Part shown: positions 29,259 through 38,900 of the stretch, piece by piece | How the letters are laid out: every line of letters starts with the position of its first letter | Position numbering within the stretch: the first letter of the stretch is position 1 | Assembly: GCA_937121175.1 (NCBI GenBank) | Contig: CAKZKD010000039.1 | Location: 62,001 to 126,000, forward strand | Length of the DNA: 64,000 bases | Origin: an uncultured Flavobacteriales bacterium | GTDB taxonomy: Bacteria; Bacteroidota; Bacteroidia; Flavobacteriales_G; Salibacteraceae | Direction of reading: 5' to 3' | Made by a program: the position numbers and the translations under genes | Notes under the pieces: model-generated | Told to the model about the DNA's origin: nothing | Databases searched by the model: none | What the model saw: the letters and a program-made list of their open reading frames with translations, nothing else

Positions 29259-30524
29259 ATGATGCTGAAAAACGTAAAATACTTGCTATTACTACTGGTA
29301 CCAACGCTACTTTACTCTTGTGGTGGCGATGACAATATTGCTGACGTGGCAATTCCAACCGATACTGTACCAGCTCCTAAAGTAAATATGGCTTACGGAC
29401 TCAACCTCGATTCATTTATTGTGAAAGAAGGAAAAATCAAAAAGAACCAAGTGATTTCTGAAATCCTCTTGCTGAATCATGTGCCGTGGCCTGAAATTGA
29501 CCACTTATCTAAAAAGGCAAAAGAAGTGTACAGTCTTCGTAAACTTAGAAGTGGCAAGAATTATACGGTGTTATGCAAAAACGATAGCACGGAGAAAGCC
29601 CAGTACTTTATTTACGAAGCCAATGCAATTGACTACGTGGTATTTGATTTGCGTGATACCATGACAGTAACCATTGCCCAAAAAGAAGTAACCGAAAAAA
29701 GAAGAGAAGTTGCTGGTGTCATCAATTCCTCACTTTACCAAACACTTATCGATATTAATTGTAGTGCTGGTCTGGCCATGGAACTTTCTGAAATTTATGC
29801 TTGGAGCATCGATTTCTATCGCATTCAAAAAGGCGATAAATTCAAAGTGATTTTTAATGAAAAATGGGTAGAAGACACCAAAGTTGGCGTTGGTGAAATT
29901 GAGTGTGCTCTCTTTGTTCACCACAGCGAGAATTTTTATGCATTTCCATTCGAACAAAACCATGTAATAGACTATTTCGATGAAAACGCGAAAAGCCTGA
30001 GAAAGGCTTTCTTAAAATCTCCTTTAAAATTTGGGCGCATTAGTTCTAGCTTTACTATGAGACGATACCATCCTGTACAAAAAAGATGGAAAGCGCACTT
30101 AGGCACCGACTATGCTGCTCCGAAAGGAACTCCAATTTTAGCAGTCGGCGACGGAAAAGTTATTGAAGCTCGCTACAAGAAATTCAATGGAAATTATGTG
30201 AAAATTAAGCACAACGGAACTTACACAACTCAGTATTTACACATGTCGAAATTTGCATCCGGAATTCGGTCTGGAAAATATGTGAGACAAGGAGATGTTA
30301 TTGGTTATGTTGGAAGTACTGGATTAGCCACTGGCCCACACGTTTGTTTCCGGTTTTGGAAAAACGGAAAACAGGTAAACCATAGAACTCAAAAATTACC
30401 CTCATCCTTACCTGTAAAAAAAGAACTAATGCAAGATTACCAATCGGTTATGGATACGCTGAAAATGCAACTGGATGGCATTCCCTTTTCAGACGGAAAC
30501 GAGGTAGAAGGTCAAATTAGCTAA
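29259..30524 (+). CDS. Lipoprotein M23-family peptidase (LytM-type)
   Basis: The product has 421 residues. The N-terminus has a lipobox-like LLYSCGGDD, so it is probably anchored to a membrane from the periplasmic side. Residues 45-240 hold two MepM/OapA-like regulatory domains (KIKKNQVISEILL, YRIQKGDKFKVIFNEK). The C-terminal M23 domain contains HLGTDYAAPKGTPI, with the expected H-x3-D, then TTQYLHMSKF and TGPHVCFRFWKNG. The last motif is normally HxH; here the second His is Cys (HVC). The family cleaves peptidoglycan cross-links or activates amidases, but zinc binding may be altered. Two ATG codons (29259 and 29262) are adjacent. Confidence 0.88.
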   Translation: MMLKNVKYLLLLLVPTLLYSCGGDDNIADVAIPTDTVPAPKVNMAYGLNLDSFIVKEGKIKKNQVISEILLLNHVPWPEIDHLSKKAKEVYSLRKLRSGKNYTVLCKNDSTEKAQYFIYEANAIDYVVFDLRDTMTVTIAQKEVTEKRREVAGVINSSLYQTLIDINCSAGLAMELSEIYAWSIDFYRIQKGDKFKVIFNEKWVEDTKVGVGEIECALFVHHSENFYAFPFEQNHVIDYFDENAKSLRKAFLKSPLKFGRISSSFTMRRYHPVQKRWKAHLGTDYAAPKGTPILAVGDGKVIEARYKKFNGNYVKIKHNGTYTTQYLHMSKFASGIRSGKYVRQGDVIGYVGSTGLATGPHVCFRFWKNGKQVNHRTQKLPSSLPVKKELMQDYQSVMDTLKMQLDGIPFSDGNEVEGQIS

Positions 30525-30555
30525 TTAGACCTTCTGCGGTTTGAAATTGTTTGAG

Positions 30556-30662
30556 CTGTCATTTCGAGTGAATTTCGAAGAAATTAGCATCGAGCAAGAC
30601 AAGTTATTTGGCTATTTCTCGAAGCATTTTGTTCATTCTTCACAAAACACTCGAAATGACAG
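30556..30662. repeat. Long imperfect hairpin with GTCATTTCGA arms (REP-like element)
   Basis: Perfect 15-base arms CTGTCATTTCGAGTG and CACTCGAAATGACAG enclose a 77-base interior that also pairs partially (CGAAGAAATTAGC against GCTATTTCTCG). Elements with GTCATTTCGA ends are common dispersed intergenic palindromes in Bacteroidota. It lies between the M23 gene and the convergent deformylase gene and may help end transcription. Confidence 0.8.
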
Positions 30663-30709
30663 GTCTAATTTTCACCACACATATCCTACAACTCGACGAT
30701 TATTTTGCC

Positions 30710-31366
30710 CTATTCAGACTTTAAATGGTCGATAAATAAGATACCATTCAAGTGGTCTATTTCATGCTGAAATATCACTGAGGTAAAACCACTGACTTCC
30801 TCGATATGTTTTTTTCCGTCTAGGTCTAGGTATTCAATTGTAATTGAAATTGGCCGGAATACTTCCGCTGTGTAATTAGGAATGGAAAGACAACCTTCTT
30901 TTCCTTTTTTCGTCTCCTCTGAGCAACTGGTTATTCTTGGATTAATATAAATTTCGAAGGGTTCATTCTCTTTATCGAAACGCTGAACGGCTATTACCTG
31001 TCTTCGCAAACCCACTTGAGGAGCGGCAATTCCGACCCCCATTTGTTTTGGGTCTTGAACCGTTTTCAATAAGCGTTTAGAGAAATATACGATGTCCGTG
31101 CCGTTCTTATCAAGGTGAACTTTTTTGGCGGGTTTTCTTAAAAATATGGAGTCCTTTTTGTTGTTAATTGTCCAAACACGCATGGGTTCATTTGGCAATC
31201 CGTTTTCAATAAACTGTAGTTCCTTGCGTTTAAGTTTTTTGACTCTTTGCGCATTAGCATCAAGCACACCCACCGAGAACAAACCGGTAAGAAACAATAA
31301 GAATAGAATCCGCTTAGTCAAGAACAAACTCCGTAGTGCCAATTTCGTGCTGATCGGCATAGGCAT
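30710..31366 (-). CDS. def: Peptide deformylase with an N-terminal signal peptide
   Basis: The product has 218 residues. All three deformylase motifs are intact: GVGIAAPQVG, EGCLSI and the metal-binding QHEIDHLNG. The usual enzyme removes formyl groups from nascent N-formylmethionine in the cytoplasm. This one has a hydrophobic stretch (KRILFLLFLTGLFSVGVL) ending in DANAQ, which looks like a cleavable signal peptide, followed by about 50 extra residues before the catalytic domain. It may act in the periplasm. The only in-frame ATG codons overlap the upstream gene by up to 53 bases; a TTG at the gene junction is an alternative start. It is probably translationally coupled to the upstream coiled-coil gene. 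Confidence 0.85.
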   Translation of the reverse strand: MPMPISTKLALRSLFLTKRILFLLFLTGLFSVGVLDANAQRVKKLKRKELQFIENGLPNEPMRVWTINNKKDSIFLRKPAKKVHLDKNGTDIVYFSKRLLKTVQDPKQMGVGIAAPQVGLRRQVIAVQRFDKENEPFEIYINPRITSCSEETKKGKEGCLSIPNYTAEVFRPISITIEYLDLDGKKHIEEVSGFTSVIFQHEIDHLNGILFIDHLKSE

Positions 31367-32219
31367 AAACTACATACTTACCGGGTTCGGCTTCTGTTTT
31401 TACGTCCCAATACAAACACACATCAATTTCTTTGTTTTCGTAGGTAATTTCTTTCTTTACAGAATATAATCCGCGCACACCATCAAATTCGAACATGTTT
31501 GATTGGTCTTCGCTCATGGTGAGCACCTTACCCGATGGCCCAATTATTCGCACATAAACCATCTTTTTTCCTGCCTTGGCTAAGTCGTTTTCACCTACAG
31601 TAACGCAGGTTTTAATTTTTTCTACCGAACGTGCTTTATCCGTTTGCTTATGCAGGTTATTGTATTTTACTTTTTGCCCAAAAGACTCGATTGAAACCGC
31701 CTGTAATTGCTCTCCTATTTTCACTTTTTCAGCCAGCTTACTTTTTTCAGATTCTAATTGAGAAGCCTTTTCACGTTCTTTTCCGAGCTCACCTTTTATC
31801 GATTGATTTTCTGTCATCAATTCAATGTTCGCGGTGTTCAGAGAATCGATGGTATGCACAAATCCTTTCATTATTTTTCTGAGGCTTTCGGTTTCTTTTT
31901 TCAACTTGTAAATCGTCCAGTTGCCACTTTTTACCTTTTGAATCAGCTCTTCTACCCTAGCTCGCTCACTAGCCAATTTTTCATTAAGGGTGTCGTTAGT
32001 CGATGAAAGTGTGTCGTACTGCGCCAACATATCGTTCAATTCTACAGTAAGGTTTTCTTTCTCTTCCGTTATCTCTGTGTTTTGCCCGGTCAGTTGATTG
32101 GTTTTACTCTTTTCATCAAAAAGCATAAACATCAAAATCACATTAGCAACAATAGAAAACGTCAGCAGGCCAATAATGACTTTTTGCGACGTGTTGTTCT
32201 TTTCTGGAATGTCAGACAT
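31314..32219 (-). CDS. Membrane-anchored coiled-coil protein
   Basis: The product has 301 residues. A single membrane segment (IIGLLTFSIVANVILMFMLF) lies near the N-terminus, giving a short cytoplasmic head and a periplasmic body. Residues 40-170 are a long coiled coil, and the last 100 form a beta-sandwich-like domain (MVYVRIIGPSGKVLTMSED ... YVVYAYADQHEIGTTEFVLD). I do not recognise a named family beyond this layout, which recurs in Bacteroidota. It overlaps the start of the exported deformylase, and the two are likely one operon. It is divergent from the ComF gene. Confidence 0.75.
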   Translation of the reverse strand: MSDIPEKNNTSQKVIIGLLTFSIVANVILMFMLFDEKSKTNQLTGQNTEITEEKENLTVELNDMLAQYDTLSSTNDTLNEKLASERARVEELIQKVKSGNWTIYKLKKETESLRKIMKGFVHTIDSLNTANIELMTENQSIKGELGKEREKASQLESEKSKLAEKVKIGEQLQAVSIESFGQKVKYNNLHKQTDKARSVEKIKTCVTVGENDLAKAGKKMVYVRIIGPSGKVLTMSEDQSNMFEFDGVRGLYSVKKEITYENKEIDVCLYWDVKTEAEPGKYVVYAYADQHEIGTTEFVLD

Positions 32220-32251
32220 ATCGTGAGATTTTGTATTTTTATAGTGTTCAA

Positions 32252-32259
32252 CAAAGCTA
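32252..32259 (-). promoter_or_regulatory. Candidate -7 element for the coiled-coil/deformylase operon
   Basis: Read on the minus strand, TAGCTTTG lies about 32 bases before the start at 32219. The same octamer occurs before tdk and before the gene at 55399. No clear -33 TTTG is visible. Confidence 0.4.
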
Positions 32260-32284
32260 GGAAACCACTTACTTGAACTAACCT

Positions 32285-32965
32285 ATGCTCAAAGAAATTA
32301 TTTCACTATTCTATCCACAAAACTGCGCAGGCTGTAAAAAACCAGTTCACAAGTCGGAATGGGCAATTTGCTTGACATGTCGAATAAAAATGCCACAAAC
32401 TAAATATCTCAAATCGGAGGAGAACCCGGTAAAACAACTTTTACTCGGAAAATGTGATGTTGAACACGCTTTTTCATTTTACAATTATCAGAAAGGCCAA
32501 CGAGTTCAAGACTTGATGTATGCGTTAAAGTACCAAGGAGTAACGCAAGTTGGAGATGAGTTTGGTCAAATTATAGGACAGCACATAAAGAAAGAGAAAC
32601 GATATTCCAATATTGATTTTGTTATTCCTCTTCCTCTACATATTTCTAAACAACGAATAAGAGGGTACAACCAGTGCGATAGCATTGCACGAAACATTGC
32701 CGCCATAATTTCAGCTACTTATGCACCAAAGTTCGTAAAACGAATTCGAGCTACAGAAAGTCAGACCAAAAAATCTCATTTCGAAAGACATCAAAACTCC
32801 GTGCAAATATTTAAAATTAAAAAGCCTGTAAAGTTCGAAGGAAAATCTGTGTTACTAGTTGATGATGTAATAACCACAGGCTCTACATTGGCTTCATTAG
32901 CACAAGAATTCAATTCGGTGGACAAGTGCAAAGTTTTTATTGTAACGGTTGCAATTGCCACGTAG
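32285..32965 (+). CDS. ComF-family phosphoribosyltransferase-like protein
   Basis: The product has 226 residues. The N-terminal zinc-finger-like pair (CAGC ... CLTC) and the C-terminal PRTase loop VLLVDDVITTGSTL are the two hallmarks of ComFC/GntX proteins. FVIPLPLHISKQRIRGYNQC is a further family signature. In naturally competent bacteria ComFC helps take up transforming DNA; in others its role is unclear, and nothing in this window points to competence. It is followed after about 65 bases by the hybrid kinase gene in the same direction. Confidence 0.88.
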   Translation: MLKEIISLFYPQNCAGCKKPVHKSEWAICLTCRIKMPQTKYLKSEENPVKQLLLGKCDVEHAFSFYNYQKGQRVQDLMYALKYQGVTQVGDEFGQIIGQHIKKEKRYSNIDFVIPLPLHISKQRIRGYNQCDSIARNIAAIISATYAPKFVKRIRATESQTKKSHFERHQNSVQIFKIKKPVKFEGKSVLLVDDVITTGSTLASLAQEFNSVDKCKVFIVTVAIAT

Positions 32966-33032
32966 CGATAATTTCATTTTTGTAGCAGCGATTTTAGCGG
33001 AGGATTGTAAATTAGCAACCTGTTCATAGACT

Positions 33033-35930
33033 ATGCTTAAAGATTTCGCCAAAACAAGCCCAGTAACATTTTTCGCATTACCGATTATCATTATCGGGAT
33101 GCTAGTACTGAGCTACTTTTTGTATAGTACTTTAATCACCAACCAAATTGATTCGAGACAGAAATACGTTTCAAAACAACTTGAACTATCTACGCAACAA
33201 CTTGAAGGTCAGATTGTACGATTTAAAAAGGAATTCCCTTACTTGGCCGACCTCGATGACTTTGGTGCCGTCTTTAATCAAGAAGACCCAAACAGTGGTA
33301 AGCTACGATATCGTTTAAAGCGAATTGTGAACCGCTATAATTTGTTTGTTGATACCTTGTTTATTTACACTGCAGACCAATACTATTTTATCAGCTGCGA
33401 TAAAAAAGGGTTTATTGAAGAGGGTTATGGAGCGCTTGAAACCAAGCAACTGCCCCTACAATTTACCAATAAACCAAAAATGCTTCACCTTGAAGGCAGT
33501 AAAATGTTATTGATGAGTCCGTTGCGAATCGGGGGTGAAAACGAAGTATATCTTGGCGCTGTAATGGATATGATTGCTATGATTAGTGACGAAGCCAATC
33601 GACAATACACCGGTGAATTCAGTTCGAAGATTGTATTTACAGAGAACCTGGGGTTCTCGTGCTTAAATCGAGGAAAATCGTTTGATTCTGAATTCAATTT
33701 ATTACCACAAAACAAAAAAACTGTAATCAACAATTTATTAGAAAATCAATCCGGATTTTTACTCCATTCGCTCCCAAAAAGTTCAAAAATTTATCTCTCT
33801 TGTTACCAGCCGTTCAAAATATTTAAGGAACGTTTCGGATTAATTTTTGTCCTTTCCGAAGACGATTTTGTTGCACCAATTAAGGTAAAACTGCAAGTTA
33901 TTTTCATCTCATTTTTTACCATGATTGCAATCATCCTTATTGTGTTTATAATAAGCCTTAAAGATATTTCAAGAAATACTGACGAATTGTATCAGAGTAA
34001 AAAGAGCCTATCGCAAACACTCGCCCAACAACGTCTAATTTTAGAGCATGGAGAAACGTTTTCGTTTACCTTAAACAAAAATCGCAAGCCGATTTATGTG
34101 ACTGATAATTTGGAACTAATAACGGGGTACAGTCATACAGAATGGTTTGAACTATTGCCCGAATTACTCGAAAAAAACAATTTAAACCATAAATTACCGA
34201 TTCTGCAACAACAGCAAGTAAATCAAAAAGACCCAAGCAATAAGTACATTCTGGAGGTTATTAAGCCGAATGGTAAAACGTCGATTATTGAATTTAAAGA
34301 AAGAACTCTAGAAGACAAACGAGGAAAAGTTGAAGCAATAACTTGCACCGGAAAAGATATTACAGAAGCATTTTTTAGACGCTTAGAATTACGGCAAACA
34401 CTCTCGATACTTGAGGCACAACAAGAGGCTGTAAAAGATGGAATATTTATCACCGATGAGTTCAAGTCAATTATTTCATGCAACACTAGGTTAGTAAATA
34501 TGTTTGCTCTTGGCCAAAAACCTTCGGCTGATGATACCGCAAGCAGTGTTTTAGAAGAAATAGTTGCCTTTTCCTCAGAAAAAAATGAGCTTAAAAAGCT
34601 AATCGATGACGCTATAAAAAACCCCCATAGACAAGTTCAGTACACGTTTTCTACGGTTAATGGCCACTTCTATGATTTTTACTCGGCTCCCATATTAGAA
34701 CCAGAAAGCCCAGTGGCGGGAAGAATTTGGACATTTAGAAACGTGTCCGAACAAAAAAGACAAATTGAAGAGCTAACACTTGCCAACGAAAGAGCCAAAG
34801 AGGGAGCGAGAGAAAAAGAAAACTTCTTGAGCACCATGTCTCATGAAATTAGAACACCACTAAACTCCATTTTAGGATTTACTAACCTTCTCATTCAAGG
34901 AAAACCACGCTCGGATCAAGAAGAACTTATTACACCATTAAAGTATTCTGCAGATTCGTTGTTGGGTTTAATCAATGACATTCTGGACCTTACCAAAATC
35001 GATGGTGGAAACATTCAGTTTGAAAACATCCCCTTCAATACGAATGAAAAAATGATACGAGCTCGTGAAGTCTTTTTGCAGAAAGCGGAAGAAAAAAACG
35101 TGGGTATTCAATTAAGCCTAGATGAAACCATTCCTTCGGTGCTTCTGGGAGATTACAATAGATTAAACCAAATCATTTACAACTTGCTAAGTAATGCGGT
35201 GAAATTCACCGAAACGGGCATGATTGAACTTGGAACCAAAGCGAAAGGAAGTAACTCTACAGGAAGTAAAATTCAATTTTGGATTAAAGATTCTGGTATT
35301 GGCATCGCTCCAAAAAACCACAAACGGATATTCGAGAGTTTTTCGCAAGCAGACTCAAATACAACTCGAGAATACGGTGGCACTGGACTTGGGCTGGCTA
35401 TTACCAAAAAGTTGGTGGAACTTCAGGGCGGAGGAATATGGGTTGAAAGTGAATTAGGAAAAGGTGCTACCTTTTTTGTTGAATTATTTTTTGGAAAAAC
35501 TAGTAAGAAAGCGGAGCAAGAAGCTAATGTGCTTTCTAAAGACGAATTAACTGCATTGTCAGATTATAACGTATTAGTTGTGGAAGACAATCCGTTCAAT
35601 CAGAAAGTGGTGGAAAAATTTCTATCAAATTGGGAGGTTGACACCACACTTGTCGATAGCGGAGAAGAAGCACTAGAAGTAATCACTTCTCAAAAATTTG
35701 ACCTTATACTTATGGACCTTCAAATGCCAGGAATGGACGGCTACGAAACCTCACAGTCTATACGGTCTATGAAAGGTGCTTACTACACCAATCTACCTAT
35801 TATTGCTATGTCTGCTGATGCCTTAGGAGATGTTAAAGAAAAGGTTGCAAATGCTGGTATGAATAGCTACCTATCTAAACCATTTGACCCTGCAGAACTT
35901 TACAACCTAATTGCAAGTATTACAAAATAA
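33033..35930 (+). CDS. Hybrid sensor histidine kinase/response regulator
   Basis: The product has 965 residues. Two membrane segments (about residues 12-36 and 288-311) flank a periplasmic sensor region of about 250 residues that may be Cache-like. A PAS-like region at about 340-450 and a second at 455-570 follow, joined to the kinase by a short coiled coil. The HisKA motif MSHEIRTPL gives phospho-His H604. ATP-binding boxes are NLLSNAVKF, DSGIGIAPK and GGTGLGLAI. The C-terminal receiver domain has D895 in LMDLQMPGMDG as phospho-acceptor. There is no output domain, so an unlinked phosphotransfer partner is expected. The gene is monocistronic and ends at a shared hairpin. Confidence 0.93.
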   Translation: MLKDFAKTSPVTFFALPIIIIGMLVLSYFLYSTLITNQIDSRQKYVSKQLELSTQQLEGQIVRFKKEFPYLADLDDFGAVFNQEDPNSGKLRYRLKRIVNRYNLFVDTLFIYTADQYYFISCDKKGFIEEGYGALETKQLPLQFTNKPKMLHLEGSKMLLMSPLRIGGENEVYLGAVMDMIAMISDEANRQYTGEFSSKIVFTENLGFSCLNRGKSFDSEFNLLPQNKKTVINNLLENQSGFLLHSLPKSSKIYLSCYQPFKIFKERFGLIFVLSEDDFVAPIKVKLQVIFISFFTMIAIILIVFIISLKDISRNTDELYQSKKSLSQTLAQQRLILEHGETFSFTLNKNRKPIYVTDNLELITGYSHTEWFELLPELLEKNNLNHKLPILQQQQVNQKDPSNKYILEVIKPNGKTSIIEFKERTLEDKRGKVEAITCTGKDITEAFFRRLELRQTLSILEAQQEAVKDGIFITDEFKSIISCNTRLVNMFALGQKPSADDTASSVLEEIVAFSSEKNELKKLIDDAIKNPHRQVQYTFSTVNGHFYDFYSAPILEPESPVAGRIWTFRNVSEQKRQIEELTLANERAKEGAREKENFLSTMSHEIRTPLNSILGFTNLLIQGKPRSDQEELITPLKYSADSLLGLINDILDLTKIDGGNIQFENIPFNTNEKMIRAREVFLQKAEEKNVGIQLSLDETIPSVLLGDYNRLNQIIYNLLSNAVKFTETGMIELGTKAKGSNSTGSKIQFWIKDSGIGIAPKNHKRIFESFSQADSNTTREYGGTGLGLAITKKLVELQGGGIWVESELGKGATFFVELFFGKTSKKAEQEANVLSKDELTALSDYNVLVVEDNPFNQKVVEKFLSNWEVDTTLVDSGEEALEVITSQKFDLILMDLQMPGMDGYETSQSIRSMKGAYYTNLPIIAMSADALGDVKEKVANAGMNSYLSKPFDPAELYNLIASITK

Positions 35931-35976
35931 AAAAAGCCATTCCTAGTATTCGAAATGTCACTACTAAAGGCTTTTC
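35931..35976. terminator. Candidate shared terminator between convergent genes
   Basis: AAAAAAGCC and AGGCTTTT form a short stem around a 28-base loop between the kinase stop and the stop of the SBBP gene. Poly-A and poly-T on opposite sides make it usable in both directions, but the large loop weakens the case. Confidence 0.5.
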
Positions 35977-38900
35977 TTAATTGGCAATAATTATTCGTTT
36001 AGTTGCCTGAATGTTTCCGTCTTCATCAAGAATCCGCAATTGGTAAGTCCCTGGCACATTTAAATGAAACTGATTCACTTCATTTGTTTTAAACTCTAAG
36101 GGTAAATTATAGATAGCTTGTCCCGTTACGTTAAATACTTTTCCGAAATATAATTTTTGTTGTTCACTTGATTGAATCTCGACAAATACTGCACCTGACG
36201 AAGGTATAGGATATGCGTTTAGATAGGACTGGCCATCTAACAACTCTACTGAAACATCCGGATTTGGATCTATAATTTCTTCCTCATCCTCGATTACAAC
36301 AGTAATCGAAGTATCGCTTTCACAATTGCCCTTGGTGACATTTAGGTTCCATAATCCTGCATGACTTTTATCGACAGTTGGAATATTTTGCACCATTCCA
36401 AAAAAACCTCTCGAAGGCCCACTCCAAAAATATGACGAGCCACCAGAACCATTAAGAATTAAATCATCCCCAACTTTTATTGGCGAATTACTTGTTGCAA
36501 TTGGATCTACATAGTTAATAACTGCGGTTGCTGTCCTTGTTGTTTTGCAACCGCCAGCTGATGTACCCACTACAGTGTATGTTCCATTGTCGCTTCTTTG
36601 AGCATTGCTTAGTCTCCAAGAAGGAAACGTAAAATTTGATCCGGTGGGGCTTGTCCAAACGTACGAACTAGCTCCAGTTATGCTCATTGTAAGATCATCT
36701 CCTTCACAGACGGGGCTATTATTTTGAAGGCTTAGCCGAGGCTCATCCAAAATTCGTGCTTGAACAGATTTTGATGCTATACAGCCAAATTGATTTGTAA
36801 CAGAAACAGTATACGTTCCAATATTAGCACGAGATGCGTTAAATATACTAGGGTTTTGAATTGTTCTAGTAAAACCTGCAGGTCCAGACCATTTATATGA
36901 AACACCACCGTTCGAATTGAAATACATTACCCCTCCCGGGCACGGACTATTTCCAGTACCGACTGTCACTATTGGCTTTGGACGAACCGTGACATGCACA
37001 CTTGCCGTATCTCGACACCAATTAGAATCAGCATAGTACAAAAAGTATAGCCCACTGTCAGATAGGTTCATCTGTTGAGCAAACATGGTGTCCTGCGAAA
37101 TAGTTCTAGATTTAGAAACTGAAAACCATTCAAATTTCAACCCATCGATTGGGTTTGCTTTGAAATAGGCGACATCTCCTTCACATAGAATAGGAATAGT
37201 ATCAATTTCAACGTTCGTATGACTTACAAATACCCTAGTCCAAAGACTGTCTTTACAACCGCTACTATTTTGGACTTTAACACCATAGTACCCGCTATCT
37301 GAATGTTGTATAAATGGAAATCTAAGTCGATTATTAGTATCTATTGATCCATTTGGCAAATGCCAAGTTTGTTTTGAGGTATTAAACACCGACAAATTGA
37401 AGTTTTGGTTTTTACATCTATTATATGAAGTGGGCAATGATGCGTTAACACTATCTAACCGAACAACTGTTTTATAGCTTTCCTGACATCCATTTACATC
37501 TGTTACCGTCACATTGTAAATTCCTCCGTCGGGAGTTTTAAGCGAATCAAAGGATACTGTACCACCTGTATCTGAAAAGTTGTTTGGACCCGACCAAGCA
37601 TAGGATGTTCCTGAGCCGGAATAAATTTTTAACGATAAAGTATCGTCAATACACCTTTTGTATTGTGTTTGTAAAAATCGAGATGTAAAACGAGGAGGGC
37701 ATTCCATGTACTTAGATAATCTGGCATAAACACCTCCTGGCGATACGGACCTTTCTCCCCCGACATAAATCTTACCTTGAGAGCTTGATCGCACTCCATG
37801 ACTTTCCGTTTGCTCACTCAAGTCTGTGGCTATTTTCAATTTCCCTTTTGCGTTAAATTTTAAAATAAAGCCTCTGTCTTCATTTCCTGAATAATTATGG
37901 TAAAAGCCAAATGTCAGTTCTCTTATTCCTCCGTCAGCCTCGCCAGACACAAAAATTGAGGTGTCATTTTTCACATAAACATCTAGAGGCGTCACAGCAT
38001 AACCGTCACCGTGCACGTACGTGGACCAATCTACTATTCCATTTAAACTAAATTTTGTTACAAATCCGTCATATGTACTATTTGTACTTTTTATAGGTCG
38101 TCGAGAATTAGGAGTTGAAATGCCAGAACTTGAATTCGTAGTACCAACCATATAAATTGATGTATCACTATCCGCAAAAATCGAGTAGATATAGTCGAAT
38201 GACGTTCCTCCAAAATAAGATGACCATATTTGAGTTCCAGAGCTATTAAATTTGGCAAATACGCCATCTCTAGTACCTCCTGAATGGGTGGCTTGGTGAC
38301 TACCAGTAGTGGATATTCCTGTGGTGCTCCTCGATGACCCTACAACGTAAATATTATTTAATTTATCCAAAGTTATCTCTTCCAATTCGTCCAGACTGGT
38401 CGAGCCATAATATGTAGACCAAACGCGTCCACCAGAAGTATTAAACTTAGCCACATAACCATCCCACACGCCACCGAAACTTGATTTAAATGCTCCAGCA
38501 GAGGCAATAGTATCAGTTGAATTAGTTTTTCCTGTGAAATAAATATTATTACTTGTATCCGTTAAAAGAGCGGTCCCGTAGTCGTCATTTGTACCTCCAA
38601 AGTAACTTCCCCATTTACGAGTACCTGAAGAATCAAATTTCACAAGAATAACATCAGTTCCTCCACCAGAATTGGATTGAAATGTACCTGTCGTGGTTAA
38701 ACCTGCTGTTGTTATTGTATGACCGACAACAACAAGTTGTGTGTCTCCCATCAATGCAACATCATGAAATTCGGTTCCTGAGAGACCTCCTGAGCCATAA
38801 TAAGTTCCCCATATTTGGTTTCCATTTTTATCCGTTTTAATAGCAAACCCAACTGTTTTAGCACCCAGAAGAGTTGATTCATGTGCTCCAGCGGTCGCTA

